Below the pieces are notes generated by a model, which was not told where the DNA came from, ran no database searches, and saw only the letters and a list, made by a program, of their open reading frames with translations. The position numbers and the translations under genes were made by a program. A stretch of DNA of 64,000 nt from JBBPYC01 sp965218765 (GTDB lineage: Bacteria > Pseudomonadota > Gammaproteobacteria > Burkholderiales > Burkholderiaceae_C), in assembly GCA_965218765.1 (NCBI GenBank), contig CBDCLU010000002.1:1798001-1862000 (forward strand), written 5' to 3'. Below, piece after piece: positions 41,993-50,999 of this stretch (positions are counted from its first letter, which is position 1; the number at the start of each line of letters is the position of its first letter).

Positions 41993-43365
41993 TCGTGCGG
42001 CAGCCGCACCAGGCCCGGGGTGGAGCGCGGATAGATCCAGCTGAACGTCTGGTGCTGCTTCCATTCGTCATACACGACCAAGCCGCTCGAATCGAACAGG
42101 TAGGCGCTGACCACGTAATCACCCGTGTGCAGCGACAGCTCCGGAAACGTCACGATTGCGCGCCAGAGCCCGGGCTCGACCTGCTCGGCCGCCGCACCGT
42201 CGACATGCGTGCCGACCGACGTCACGCCGACCCCGTGGGCCTGCTCCAGCATGAGGCCGAAACAGGGTCGCTCGGTGCTCGGCGCGCGCGCATAGATGCT
42301 GATCGTCAGATCGGCCGAGGCAAGCATGGGCGGTTCGCCGTTGCCGAGGTTTGCGATCTCGAGCGCGGCCAGCTCGGCCCGTTTGGTACTGTTCAGCGCG
42401 GCGGAAGGCGCTGCGGTCACCGAGACGGCAGGCTGCACCGCGGCGATCTCGCGGGTCGCAGCAGCATCCTGCCGGCGCACATGGGCGTCGTACCCGGCCA
42501 GCACCACGTCGGTCGGCCCGAATGACTGCACGCGACCGCCATCGAGCCACAACGCCACGTCGCACAGCAGCCGCACGTGGTAGAGGCTGTGTGAACAAAA
42601 CAGGATCGTGCAGCCGCGGCGCCGAAACGCATCGATGCGCTCCACGCATTTCTTCTGGAAGTGCTGGTCGCCGACCGCCAGTGCCTCATCGACGATCAGC
42701 ACGTCCGGCTCGATCGCCGTCACGAGCGCGAACGCAAGGCGCACCGTCATGCCCGACGAATAGGTCTTCACAGGCCGATCGATCGCGTCGCCAAGCTCGG
42801 AAAACTCGATGATGCTGGTCTCAAGCCGCGCCATGTCGGCCGTACCGATGCCGATCAGGCTGCCGCCGAAATACAGGTTGTCGCGGCCGCTGAAGTCCGG
42901 ATGGAAGCCGGCGCCCAGTTCCAGGATCGCCGTCACGCGGCCGATGCGCTCGACCTGGCCGACCGTTGGCTGCAAGGTGCCGGCCATCAGCTTGAGCAGT
43001 GAGCTTTTGCCCGCGCCGTTGTCGCCGATCACGCCCATGCACTGGCCGCGACGCAACTCGAACGAAACGTTTTGCAGCGCCCAATGGCTGCGGTGATAGT
43101 TGCGGCCGGTCAGCAGCGACTTCAGGCGGGCGCGCGGCGTGTCGTAGAGCTTGTACTCTTTGCCGAGTTGCGACACGCGCAGCACCGCAGCAGCCGTGTC
43201 CTGGGCCGCATCAAACGCGTGAATCGTGGTTGCAAGCGCAGCTTCGGCCGGCAATGCGTCAGCCACTTTTTCATCGGCCAGCGCAGCGGCGGCAATCGCG
43301 TTGTCATCGTCGATGGACCGATCGTCCACCGGCGGCGGGTTCAGCAGGTCGAAGCCGTCTCGCAT
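41983..43365 (-). CDS. wzt: ABC-type O-polysaccharide exporter ATPase with C-terminal cargo domain
   Basis: 460 residues. ATPase part (about 65-300): Walker A GDNGAGKSSL, signature YSSGMTVRLAFAL, Walker B VLIVDEALAVGD, H-loop CSHSLYHV. The C-terminal 140 residues (about 315-460) with AELAALEIANLGNGEPPMLASADLTISIYA and GLWRAIVTFPELSLHTGDYVVSAYLFDS form the Wzt-type immunoglobulin-like cargo domain that recognises a modified glycan end in E. coli O9a-type systems. An unusual acidic/Ala 60-residue N-terminal extension precedes the ATPase. Downstream of wzm by 15 nt. Predicted to export the methyl-capped polymer. Confidence 0.9.
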   Translation of the reverse strand: MRDGFDLLNPPPVDDRSIDDDNAIAAAALADEKVADALPAEAALATTIHAFDAAQDTAAAVLRVSQLGKEYKLYDTPRARLKSLLTGRNYHRSHWALQNVSFELRRGQCMGVIGDNGAGKSSLLKLMAGTLQPTVGQVERIGRVTAILELGAGFHPDFSGRDNLYFGGSLIGIGTADMARLETSIIEFSELGDAIDRPVKTYSSGMTVRLAFALVTAIEPDVLIVDEALAVGDQHFQKKCVERIDAFRRRGCTILFCSHSLYHVRLLCDVALWLDGGRVQSFGPTDVVLAGYDAHVRRQDAAATREIAAVQPAVSVTAAPSAALNSTKRAELAALEIANLGNGEPPMLASADLTISIYARAPSTERPCFGLMLEQAHGVGVTSVGTHVDGAAAEQVEPGLWRAIVTFPELSLHTGDYVVSAYLFDSSGLVVYDEWKQHQTFSWIYPRSTPGLVRLPHEWS

Positions 43366-43380
43366 CGCGTTGCCTTGCCC

Positions 43381-44187
43381 TTACAGCCAGTCGACCAATT
43401 GTTCTCGGCTGCGTCTCACCAGCACACCGAGCAGCAACGCCACGCCGGCAATCCAGAGCGCAATCGCGATCCAGACGCCGGAAGGTGGTACTTGACCCTG
43501 CAGCAACAGGCTCTGATAGCCGATCACGAGCGCCGTCATCGGATTGGCCCACAACACCCAGCGCCAGTTCTCGGGAAACAGCGACAGCGGAAACAGCACC
43601 GGCGACAAATAGATCCCGACCGACAGCAGGAAGCCGACGATCTGCACCGTGTCACGCAGCGCCGCCGCCAGAATGGCCAATGCGTAGCCCAGTACGATGC
43701 ACAACAGCAACTGCGCCAGCAGCAGTGGCAGCAGGGTCAACAACGCAAGATCGAATCGGTGGAACGGCGTGTAAGCCAGTGCAACTAGCGCGATCAACGG
43801 CCCGAAAATCACGCCGCTGGCCAGCACTGCACGCACCGGAAACAACACGGGTGGCAACGCATTTTTTTGCAGCACACCACCTGCTTCAATCAGGCTGTTC
43901 ATGCCACGCGAAACCGCGTCGCAAAATGCCATCCAGGGCAGTGCGCCGACGATCAGATAGGCACCCACGGCACGCGTCGGCGCGTTCTCACTCAGCCGCA
44001 TGGAGAACACGACATCGAAGACGAGGTAGTAAGCTGCTACTGTGAGAAGCGGCTGCAGATAGGGCCAGATGACACCCGCTGCAGTGCCTGCATGACGGGC
44101 CGCTATCTCGCGCCGGGTCAGCACCCACACCAAAGCACGCGAGCGCCAGAGGGAACTGGTTTCCAGTGCCAGACTGTTCATGAACAT
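43381..44187 (-). CDS. wzm: ABC-2 O-polysaccharide exporter permease
   Basis: 268 residues from ATG 44187 (ATG 44181 and GTG 44193 also possible). Six membrane helices typical of ABC-2 permeases, with ARHAGTAAGVIWPYLQPLLTVAAYYLVFDVVF near the N-terminus, GALPWMAFCDAVSRGMNSLIEAGGVLQKNALPPVLFPV after helix 2 (the Wzm-type amphipathic stretch), and YLSPVLFPLSLFPENWRWVLWANPMTALVIGYQ near the C-terminus. It forms the inner-membrane channel for the undecaprenyl-linked glycan with Wzt. A 106-nt gap upstream to the parvulin gene probably contains its promoter. Confidence 0.9.
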   Translation of the reverse strand: MFMNSLALETSSLWRSRALVWVLTRREIAARHAGTAAGVIWPYLQPLLTVAAYYLVFDVVFSMRLSENAPTRAVGAYLIVGALPWMAFCDAVSRGMNSLIEAGGVLQKNALPPVLFPVRAVLASGVIFGPLIALVALAYTPFHRFDLALLTLLPLLLAQLLLCIVLGYALAILAAALRDTVQIVGFLLSVGIYLSPVLFPLSLFPENWRWVLWANPMTALVIGYQSLLLQGQVPPSGVWIAIALWIAGVALLLGVLVRRSREQLVDWL

Positions 44188-44293
44188 CCGCACGGTTCAA
44201 CAGGACGCCAAGAGCCGGTCAGATACTGTAGGCGCGCCTGCATAAAGTGCACGTATCAGACTCCCGTTATGCGACGGGGAGCATGGGACCGAC

Positions 44294-45196
44294 TTATTTT
44301 TGCGCTGCTGCCAGCGCTTCAATCGCTGGCTGGTCCAGCTTCAACTGTTCTCCAAGGCGTTTGACGACACTCTCGCGCGAATCCTTCAACGATTGCTTCA
44401 CCGCCTCCTCTTTCAGCTCTGGCTCGACGTCGACGAATGAGCGGGTACCGGGTTTCGATTTCTCAACAAGTTCGATGATATGGAAGCCGAACGGACTCTC
44501 CACAATCGGGCTTAAGTCACCAGCTTTACCCAGCGCAAACGCTGCGTCTTCGAACGGCTTGACCATGCGGCCTTTCTCGAAAAACCCAAGATCGCCGCCT
44601 TTAGCGGCACTGCCCGGATCATCGGACGATTTTGTAGCCAACTCCTTGAAATCCGCACCTTGCTTCAGTTGTGCAAGCAGTGCTTCCGCCTTGGCCCGTG
44701 ATTCGGGCGTGATTCCCTTGACCAGAATGTGGCGCGCATGCACGCGCTCGGGCGTTGCAAAGCGCTTGCTGTCGGCTTGGTAGGCGGCCTTGGCATATGC
44801 AGCTTGCGCCGCCTCGTCCGGCGCATCCGTCTTGTCGATGGCGGCGAGGCGCGCGTCGGACAGTACACGATCGCTCGCGATCTGCAACTGCGCCTGTACC
44901 AGCGGGTCGTTCTGAATTCCTTCTTTTTGCGCTTCGCCTGCGAGCGCACGGCGCATGAACAGATTGGTCACCAGTTCAGCGATCGTCTGCGGATTGCCGA
45001 GGATCTCGGGCCGATTCTTAGGCGGAATCCGCTGGGCTTCCGACATGACATCGGCAGCGGTGATCTTGACACCGTCGCCCTGTGCGAGCACCGCATTGTC
45101 CTTCTCGTCCGCACTGACAGCAGCAGTGCTCAAAGTCAGGCAACACAACGCGACTGAAACCGAAACACGGGAAATGATTGACTTGATGGGGTTCAT
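44294..45196 (-). CDS. Periplasmic parvulin-type peptidyl-prolyl isomerase
   Basis: 300 residues with a Sec signal (1-29, ending TAAVSA). An N-terminal SurA/PpiD-like helical part (about 35-140) is followed by the parvulin domain (about 150-245): RVHARHILVKGITPESRAKAEALLAQLKQGADFKELA, GGDLGFFEKGRMVKPFEDAAFAL and PIVESPFGFHIIEL, matching the PpiC fold with its conserved His and Phe residues. It assists folding of outer-membrane or secreted proteins. The GC content is a little lower than in neighbours. Stands between the surface-protein gene and wzm; both run leftward. Confidence 0.92.
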   Translation of the reverse strand: MNPIKSIISRVSVSVALCCLTLSTAAVSADEKDNAVLAQGDGVKITAADVMSEAQRIPPKNRPEILGNPQTIAELVTNLFMRRALAGEAQKEGIQNDPLVQAQLQIASDRVLSDARLAAIDKTDAPDEAAQAAYAKAAYQADSKRFATPERVHARHILVKGITPESRAKAEALLAQLKQGADFKELATKSSDDPGSAAKGGDLGFFEKGRMVKPFEDAAFALGKAGDLSPIVESPFGFHIIELVEKSKPGTRSFVDVEPELKEEAVKQSLKDSRESVVKRLGEQLKLDQPAIEALAAAQK

Positions 45197-45316
45197 TTAT
45201 CGAGCGAAACAGCAATTTGAAAGGCACCGAATGGTCTAGGGGTCCAGCCTGATTATGCCCGGCACTATTTGCAGAAAGGATGGGGAACGCAGGTGCTCAC
45301 AAATGGCCGCTCACAT

Positions 45317-45346
45317 AAAAAAAGCGGGGGCAAGCCCCCGCTTTTT
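45317..45346 (-). terminator. Strong bidirectional Rho-independent terminator
   Basis: Perfect stem AAAAAGCGGGGG paired with CCCCCGCTTTTT around a CAAG loop, with A- and T-runs on both sides. It ends the surface-protein transcript coming from the right and could also stop rightward transcription. Confidence 0.92.
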
Positions 45347-45406
45347 CAATTGATTCGATCACAGCGTAAACGCTGCAATCGAAATCAGGTCACCCACTTA
45401 TCAGTA

Positions 45407-47101
45407 TCACTGGGCAGCAGGCGTAGTAGCCGGCACCGGACGCGAATAACGGTGCTCCCACTCGCCACCATAGTTGGTCGAGAAGTTGCCGTTCGTCGGG
45501 TTCGTTGCTTTCAGGAAGTAAGAACCCAATGTCGGCAAACCACCACCCAGACCCGGTGTGGAGATCGTCAACCAGCCCGAATCATTCACCGTGGTACCTG
45601 GGAACGCCGGCACCATGATGTTGTTGCGGGTGATAAACGCATTCAGCACTTTGGATGGGGTCGTGGAATCCTGGCTGAACGTCAGCACGGTCACTTCACC
45701 ACAGAAGCTCAACGGCGTCGGGCCGGCACCTGGAGAGATCACAAACTGCGTGTTGTCCGTCGGCGTACGCTCGGACGTGTCGTAGAACGACAGCACCGAG
45801 GTCGTCTGATTCACGCTGGCGCCAGTTCCCACGCAAATTTGCGGGAAGTTGTTGGTACGCGCGCTAGTCTCGATCGACGTGTTGGCCAACGTGAAATAAT
45901 TCACCCGGGTCTGACCCGACGAATCGTCATCGCTGTTTTGCGCCGTTGTGAAATCGGTGGTCCGACGCGCTGCAGCGGCGTAATCCAGCGCAATGTTATA
46001 GCGACGGGTCGGGAACGACAGCGTCCAGTCGGTTGCAGCCGAGATGCTCTGGGTCGTCAGGAACTCGTTGCGAATCGACGTCGTTGCAATGGCCATCGAC
46101 AGGTTACTAGCCTGGCGGATCGGAGCGATCGCGCGCGGCACAGCAACACCGCTGCCTTTGGTGTAAGGCGTCGACATGTCAGGCGCATCGAAGTAAAGCG
46201 CAGTGACGGCACCTTGGCGCAGCAACGGATCAGCCGTCACCTCGACGACGTTCTCCGTGGTCGACAGCGCTTGGTTGGTCTGCGGCGAGAACACGATGTT
46301 GCCCGTACCAGAGGTGAATTCACCTGCGCGGCCAGGCAGGCCGTTGACCGCAACGATAGACGTGGCTTCCTTGACCCAGCTCGTGGCACCGTTCGTCTGG
46401 TTGATGATGCCGTAGTTGCTGAACAGGCCGCTCGTCGGCGCGTACAGGCCAAACGAATTGGCTTGAGTTTCGGTCGTCGGGTCGACGGCCAGCTGGTTCA
46501 AAGCAGCGGAACCGGCAGCATTGGTGCCACAAGGCGGCACGCCATTCACGTGCTTGATCGCGGTGAACAGCGCATTGCCCGGATGCACGTCAGCCATGTT
46601 GAAAATCTCAACATAACCTTCGCGGGTCTGAGCAGCACGCGCAGCCGGATCGGTGATGCCAGCCGGCAGACGGTTCAGCACGAACGGCTGGCCGCTGATG
46701 ATCGACGGCAGTGTGCAGCTGTTGTCGTTGGTATTGATCGTGGCCAGGCCGTCAGCGCGCTGGTTGATGTTGGCAGACCAGACGTCGCCAGGCGACAGGA
46801 ACAATTGGAAGTCAAGCACGTCATCCGAGTTGGAAGCGCCGCGGAAGCGGAGCTTGACGGCCTTGCCGTTCACGGTGTCGGTGTTGATGATGTTGATCAA
46901 CGTCGAGTTGCCCGCCTGTGCCGAGTAGTAAGGCACGAGCAGGCTGTGGCCAACGCCGCCAGCATTCACGCGCAAATCGACTGCGGTCGTCGGCGTGCCG
47001 CCAACTGCGGTGATCACGGCGGCGGACGCACCGCCAACCATGCCGAGGCCGCCGATCAGCGCCGCGACGCTCAACGCTACTGCGTTCTTTCTCATCTTCA
47101 T
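45407..47101 (-). CDS. Large secreted surface/S-layer-like protein
   Basis: 564 residues with a clean Sec signal (about 1-28, KMRKNAVALSVAALIGGLG, cleavage near GASA). The mature part is Asn/Thr/Ser-rich with four Cys. Near residue 55 it has LLVPYYSAQAGNSTLINIIN and a phrase with FRGASNSDDVLDFQLFLSPGDVWSA, recalling beta-rich extracellular proteins of proteobacteria. Codons are visibly lower in GC and biased to AAC/ACC/GTC, unlike the neighbours, which suggests high expression or distinct ancestry. GGAG precedes the ATG and a strong terminator follows. S-layer or T2SS-exported protein is inferred; no secretion motif beyond Sec. Confidence 0.72.
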   Translation of the reverse strand: MKMRKNAVALSVAALIGGLGMVGGASAAVITAVGGTPTTAVDLRVNAGGVGHSLLVPYYSAQAGNSTLINIINTDTVNGKAVKLRFRGASNSDDVLDFQLFLSPGDVWSANINQRADGLATINTNDNSCTLPSIISGQPFVLNRLPAGITDPAARAAQTREGYVEIFNMADVHPGNALFTAIKHVNGVPPCGTNAAGSAALNQLAVDPTTETQANSFGLYAPTSGLFSNYGIINQTNGATSWVKEATSIVAVNGLPGRAGEFTSGTGNIVFSPQTNQALSTTENVVEVTADPLLRQGAVTALYFDAPDMSTPYTKGSGVAVPRAIAPIRQASNLSMAIATTSIRNEFLTTQSISAATDWTLSFPTRRYNIALDYAAAARRTTDFTTAQNSDDDSSGQTRVNYFTLANTSIETSARTNNFPQICVGTGASVNQTTSVLSFYDTSERTPTDNTQFVISPGAGPTPLSFCGEVTVLTFSQDSTTPSKVLNAFITRNNIMVPAFPGTTVNDSGWLTISTPGLGGGLPTLGSYFLKATNPTNGNFSTNYGGEWEHRYSRPVPATTPAAQ

Positions 47102-47353
47102 CTAATTCACTCCAGTAAAAATATGAGCTCAAACAAACCAGTGCTTTACGCCGGGGCATCCTAGCACAGCGACTTGCGTGCTACAGAGTTTTCAGCTGTA
47201 ACTTACCCGTTGTCGCTTCGCCACAACAACCTAGTTGACGCCACCGATCCACCTGAATGCAGCGAACTGCTTTTCGTCTTCAAATGCCTTGACGCGCACG
47301 TTGTTTGACGCAGTCAGCCTAACACAGCGCCATGCGCCGCCTGACTCGAACTC

Positions 47354-47812
47354 TCAGAGTTGGGGAAACAGCCACCACTTACCGTCCTGCCTGATCCAGG
47401 TCTCGTCAACGAACGTGGTCAGGCCACCGGTGTTCAAGCCAGGCAGAAACGCCTTCGACTCGAGCCGAAGGGTCGCGCTGCACTTGTCTCGCTCATCGTT
47501 GCATTCGACTCGCACGGCATCGCCGGCGACCCAGGCAGTGTTGGCAAGCCGGCTGGTGTAGGTCTTGTAGGACTGGACTGCGCGAAAGCCAGGCGCAAGA
47601 AATTGATAAGCATCTTCATACTTGCCGTCGATCAGCAGTTGCCAGCGTTCGTTGGCGAGCTTGCGCACCGCGGCCTCGGGCACCAGCTCCACGGCAGCGG
47701 CCTGCGTGGCCACGCCCGCTGCCAGCATCAGCACGGCGGCACCGAGCAGACGGTTGATTACGGAAGCGCGGCGTGACATTGGTTCGATCGGCAGGGTTGA
47801 ACGTTCATTCAT
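47354..47812 (-). CDS. Small exported protein, NTF2-like, end of T2SS operon
   Basis: 152 residues. A basic lead and a hydrophobic stretch (VINRLLGAAVLMLAAGVATQAAA) make a signal peptide or anchor. The rest (about 45-152) has a NTF2/DUF4019-like look: RWQLLIDGKYEDAYQFLAPGFRAVQSYKTYTSRL, cysteine pair in RVECNDERDKCSATLRL, and WIRQDGKWWLFPQL as the last strand. Start overlaps the gspD stop by 4 nt (ATGA), so it is the last gene of the T2SS operon. Role in secretion unknown; a periplasmic accessory or pilotin-like helper is one idea. Confidence 0.68.
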   Translation of the reverse strand: MNERSTLPIEPMSRRASVINRLLGAAVLMLAAGVATQAAAVELVPEAAVRKLANERWQLLIDGKYEDAYQFLAPGFRAVQSYKTYTSRLANTAWVAGDAVRVECNDERDKCSATLRLESKAFLPGLNTGGLTTFVDETWIRQDGKWWLFPQL

Positions 47813-50253
47813 GGCATGGATCCTCCGGGGGGGTTGGTACTGATGGCCGGCGCTGTCGGCTGGTCGGTGACCAAAAGCGGCAGTTGCCTGTTGAGCGCAC
47901 GCTGTTCGATCGCCTTGAAGCTCTTCATGCGGTCGCGCATCTCGCGGCCGACTTCGCGTGCTTCCTGGTCGGAACGCACGACGCGGGGCGTGATGATGAC
48001 GAGCAGCTCGTTGCGCAGACCGGAAGCGTTGGTGGTGCCGAACAGGTTACCGATGAGGGGGATATTCTGCAGGCCCGGGATGCCGTTCTTGCCAACGCTC
48101 GAGTCTTCCCGAATCAATCCGCCAAGCACCAGCGTCTCACCGGAGCGTATTGCGACTTGACTGTTGATCTGTCGCTGCAGAAAAGTCGGTTGAGCAGTGC
48201 CGGCGGTCGAGTCCACGTTGGTCACCGTCTGATTGAGCTTCATCGTGACGACATTGCCAGAAGTGACGGAAGGCGTGACGGCCAGCTGCACGCCGGTATC
48301 CTTGTATTGAACACTGGACGTGGCAAGACCTCCGGTGGTGATCGTCGTGCTGGACACGATCGGCACTTGGTTGCCGACGCCGATCGTGGCCGTGTGGTTG
48401 TCCAGCACCATGAGGGACGGGCTCGAAATGACTTTCAACTGGGTTTTCGTCGCCAGCAGATTCAAGCGCAGACGCACGTCGCCGAGCGAATCGGTCAGCG
48501 AATATGAAAACCCGGCGCCAGCCACGGTGCCAGCGACGGCGCTGAGCGCGCCCCGGCCTTGCAGCCCATTGCGCTCGCTGTCGTTGAACGCCCATTGCAG
48601 GCCATAGTTCAGCGCGTCATTCAGCGTGACTTCGATGATGCTGACTTCGATCAGCACCTGCGTGGCCGGCACATCGAGCTGCTTGAGCGCCGCCACGATC
48701 TTGCGATAGTCGGCTGCCGTGCTGTAGACCAGCACCACATTGTTCAGGTTGTCCGCAATCACTCTGGCGCTGCCGCCCAGATTGACGGCGGTCACGCCCG
48801 CGCTCTGCTGGGCAGCACCTGCTTGCGCAGCGCCGCCGGTTGCAGCGAACGGCTGATTCAGACCGGCGCCGCCGAATGCCCCGGTGCCCAATGCAACGCC
48901 GCTGCCAAAGCCGCCGGCGCCTCCGAATCCGCCGGCACCACCAAAACCTCCAGCAGCGTAGCCCAGGCCGCCGCCGCCAAGCCCCACCCCGGCGCCGCTG
49001 TTGACGCTGCCCGCCCCGAGCCCCGGGGCTATTCCCGTTCCCCCACTGGCGCCGTTCGCCGCGGTCCCGCCGAACAATCCGTTCAGCACCTCCGCCAGAT
49101 GCTGCGCCGAGCCGTTTTGCACCGCATACACGCGCAGCTCGGGCTCCTTGCTGTTGCCGTTCGGCTGGTCCAGCCGCTCGATCCATTCGCGCGCGGTGTC
49201 CAGATAGGAAGCGCGCGGCGTCACCACCAGGATGCTGTTGAGCCGCTCGATCGGGACGATGCGCAGGGCGCCGTTCAGTGCGGCCGGCAACGGCAACGGG
49301 GTTGCCGGCGCAGCTGGCTGTCCGGCCGCGTTCGGCGGCGGTGCAGCAGCAGCAGCAGCAGCGCCCGGCGCCGTCGTGCCATCGGCGTTGCCGATCACGT
49401 AGCGCAGCGCCTCCTGCATCTCGCGCACGCTCGCATATTTGAGCGGAAACACACCGACCGACATGCCCTTGAGCAGGTCCACGTCGAAGGTGTTGACCAG
49501 ATCGAGCCAGCCTTCGGCCTGGCTGCGCGTGCCGATCAGCACGAGCAGGTTGCGCACCGTGTCCGCGCGCACCAGCGCTTCGGCCGGCAGCAAGGGTTTC
49601 AGGATTGCGGCCATCTCGTTGGCGCCGATGTATTTGAGCGGCACGATCACCGCGCCGTAGCCGGGCGGCAGCGCGCCGGTGCCGATCTGGCGCGGCGCTG
49701 CGACCACGCCTTTCAATGCTTCCGGCCGTCCCACGTGATAGACCCCGCGCGAATCACGTGCCAGCAGCATGCCGTTCGCATACAGCGCGCTTTCCAGCAA
49801 GGTCATCGCCTCGTCCGCGCTGACTCGGCCGCGCGTCGCCAGCGTCACGGTTCCGTTCAGCGGCGGGTGCAGCACGTAGTCGACGCCGACGATGTCGCGC
49901 AGGACCACATTGGCGACTTCGGCGACCGGCGCTTCCTCGAAGCGGAACTGGTTCGCGGGCCCGCTGATCGGCGCAATGCGCTTCGGCGCAGCGACGACCC
50001 GGTCCGTGCCGCGGATGATGCGCGGCTGCAGGTTGCGCTGATCCTCGTCCACCGCCTCATTCGACAGGATCGGGTTTGCGCCAGCAGCGCTGCCACCCAG
50101 CGATACCGCGCTGCCGGTCGCGGCATAGTCGCCGCCCTTGAACAGCGTGCCGACGATCGGCTCGGAGTCCGGCAACGCGACCGGCGGCGCCACGCAGCCG
50201 ACCTGCACCAGTGCGGCGGCCAGCATGATCGGAGTCAGTCGGAAATGGGACAT
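47809..50253 (-). CDS. gspD: Type II secretion secretin
   Basis: 814 residues from ATG 50253. N-terminal hydrophobic stretch ending VQVGCVAPP may be a degenerate lipobox. Then N0-N3 domains (FRFEEAPVAEVANVVLRDIVGVDYVLHPP; YGAVIVPLKYIGANEMAAILKPLLP; VYAVQNGSAQHLAEVLNGLFGG), a Gly/Ala/Phe-rich insert (about 403-474, tandem GGFGGA units at 48896-48957), and the secretin core with VPIVSSTTITTGG, TVTNVDS, SGETLVLGGLIRED, and GIPGLQNIPLIGNLFG, ending LLVIITPRVV. Forms the outer-membrane pore. Preceded by the GspC-like gene (53-nt gap) and followed by a 4-nt-overlapping accessory gene. Confidence 0.93.
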   Translation of the reverse strand: MSHFRLTPIMLAAALVQVGCVAPPVALPDSEPIVGTLFKGGDYAATGSAVSLGGSAAGANPILSNEAVDEDQRNLQPRIIRGTDRVVAAPKRIAPISGPANQFRFEEAPVAEVANVVLRDIVGVDYVLHPPLNGTVTLATRGRVSADEAMTLLESALYANGMLLARDSRGVYHVGRPEALKGVVAAPRQIGTGALPPGYGAVIVPLKYIGANEMAAILKPLLPAEALVRADTVRNLLVLIGTRSQAEGWLDLVNTFDVDLLKGMSVGVFPLKYASVREMQEALRYVIGNADGTTAPGAAAAAAAPPPNAAGQPAAPATPLPLPAALNGALRIVPIERLNSILVVTPRASYLDTAREWIERLDQPNGNSKEPELRVYAVQNGSAQHLAEVLNGLFGGTAANGASGGTGIAPGLGAGSVNSGAGVGLGGGGLGYAAGGFGGAGGFGGAGGFGSGVALGTGAFGGAGLNQPFAATGGAAQAGAAQQSAGVTAVNLGGSARVIADNLNNVVLVYSTAADYRKIVAALKQLDVPATQVLIEVSIIEVTLNDALNYGLQWAFNDSERNGLQGRGALSAVAGTVAGAGFSYSLTDSLGDVRLRLNLLATKTQLKVISSPSLMVLDNHTATIGVGNQVPIVSSTTITTGGLATSSVQYKDTGVQLAVTPSVTSGNVVTMKLNQTVTNVDSTAGTAQPTFLQRQINSQVAIRSGETLVLGGLIREDSSVGKNGIPGLQNIPLIGNLFGTTNASGLRNELLVIITPRVVRSDQEAREVGREMRDRMKSFKAIEQRALNRQLPLLVTDQPTAPAISTNPPGGSMP

Positions 50254-50306
50254 GGCGAATGGTCCTGGCAATGGATAAGCTTCTGGTGGCGCGCTGGTGC
50301 AGGCGC

Positions 50307-50999
50307 TCAACGCCGCGCAGGCGGCGGTTCGGCGGGGACTGCGGCGGCTGGCCGGCGTGGCGGCTGGCCGGCGAAGACGAACGGATCGGCCGCAGGTGCC
50401 GCCGCGGCGGGCGGCCTCGGCGGCGCCTGCAGATCCCGCGCTGCTGTGGCGGGCGCAGGCACAGCCGCAGCAGCGCCGCTAGCCGGCCGCTTGACTTCGA
50501 GCGGCAGCACGCGCGTGTTGCCGCCCTGGCTGAACGTGACGTCGCGGTCGCCGATCGAGGTGATGGTCCAGTCGGCGATCTTGTCGTTCAGCTGCGCGCG
50601 GCGCGCCTTCCCGTCGACCGTGGCGATGATGCCGCCGCTGTGGGCGCCCGCGTACATGCCGAGGATCTTCACGTCCGCCAGCGGGTCCGGCGGCGGCTTC
50701 TGCACCACGACCGGCGCAGGCGGCAGCGGCTTGACTGCAGGCGGCGGCGGTGGCACCGGGGGCCGCCGGGTCGGCGCGAACAGCGGACGCTGCAAGGTGG
50801 CAGCGAACGCGCTTGCATCCGGTGCGGCACGTGGCGCGAGCAGCGGCACCATCGCCGCGAAATCCGGCTGGCGCGCCGCCGGCGGCTGCCAGCGCATATC
50901 GCGCAGCCGCAGTGTCTGCGGATCGATCCACAACGCCGTCAGCGCCAACGCCAGCAACAGGCTGAACGCCAGCAGCAATAAAAGCATCAGGCGCGTCAT
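50307..50999 (-). CDS. gspC: GspC/PulC-like T2SS protein (often labelled GspN in Burkholderiales)
   Basis: 230 residues. One N-terminal membrane helix (1-25), a Pro-rich periplasmic linker (PPVPPPPPAVKPLPPAPVVV) and a homology-region domain with ILGMYAGAHSGGIIATVDGKARRAQLNDKIADWTITSIGDRDVTF (about 110-155), the PulC/GspC HR pattern that contacts the secretin N0 domain. The Ala/Pro tail contains PFVFAG at about 207, which recurs in GspL and GspJ. It sits between gspM and gspD instead of before gspD at the operon head as in the Klebsiella or Vibrio order. It overlaps the gspM stop by 4 nt. Confidence 0.75.
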   Translation of the reverse strand: MTRLMLLLLLAFSLLLALALTALWIDPQTLRLRDMRWQPPAARQPDFAAMVPLLAPRAAPDASAFAATLQRPLFAPTRRPPVPPPPPAVKPLPPAPVVVQKPPPDPLADVKILGMYAGAHSGGIIATVDGKARRAQLNDKIADWTITSIGDRDVTFSQGGNTRVLPLEVKRPASGAAAAVPAPATAARDLQAPPRPPAAAAPAADPFVFAGQPPRRPAAAVPAEPPPARR

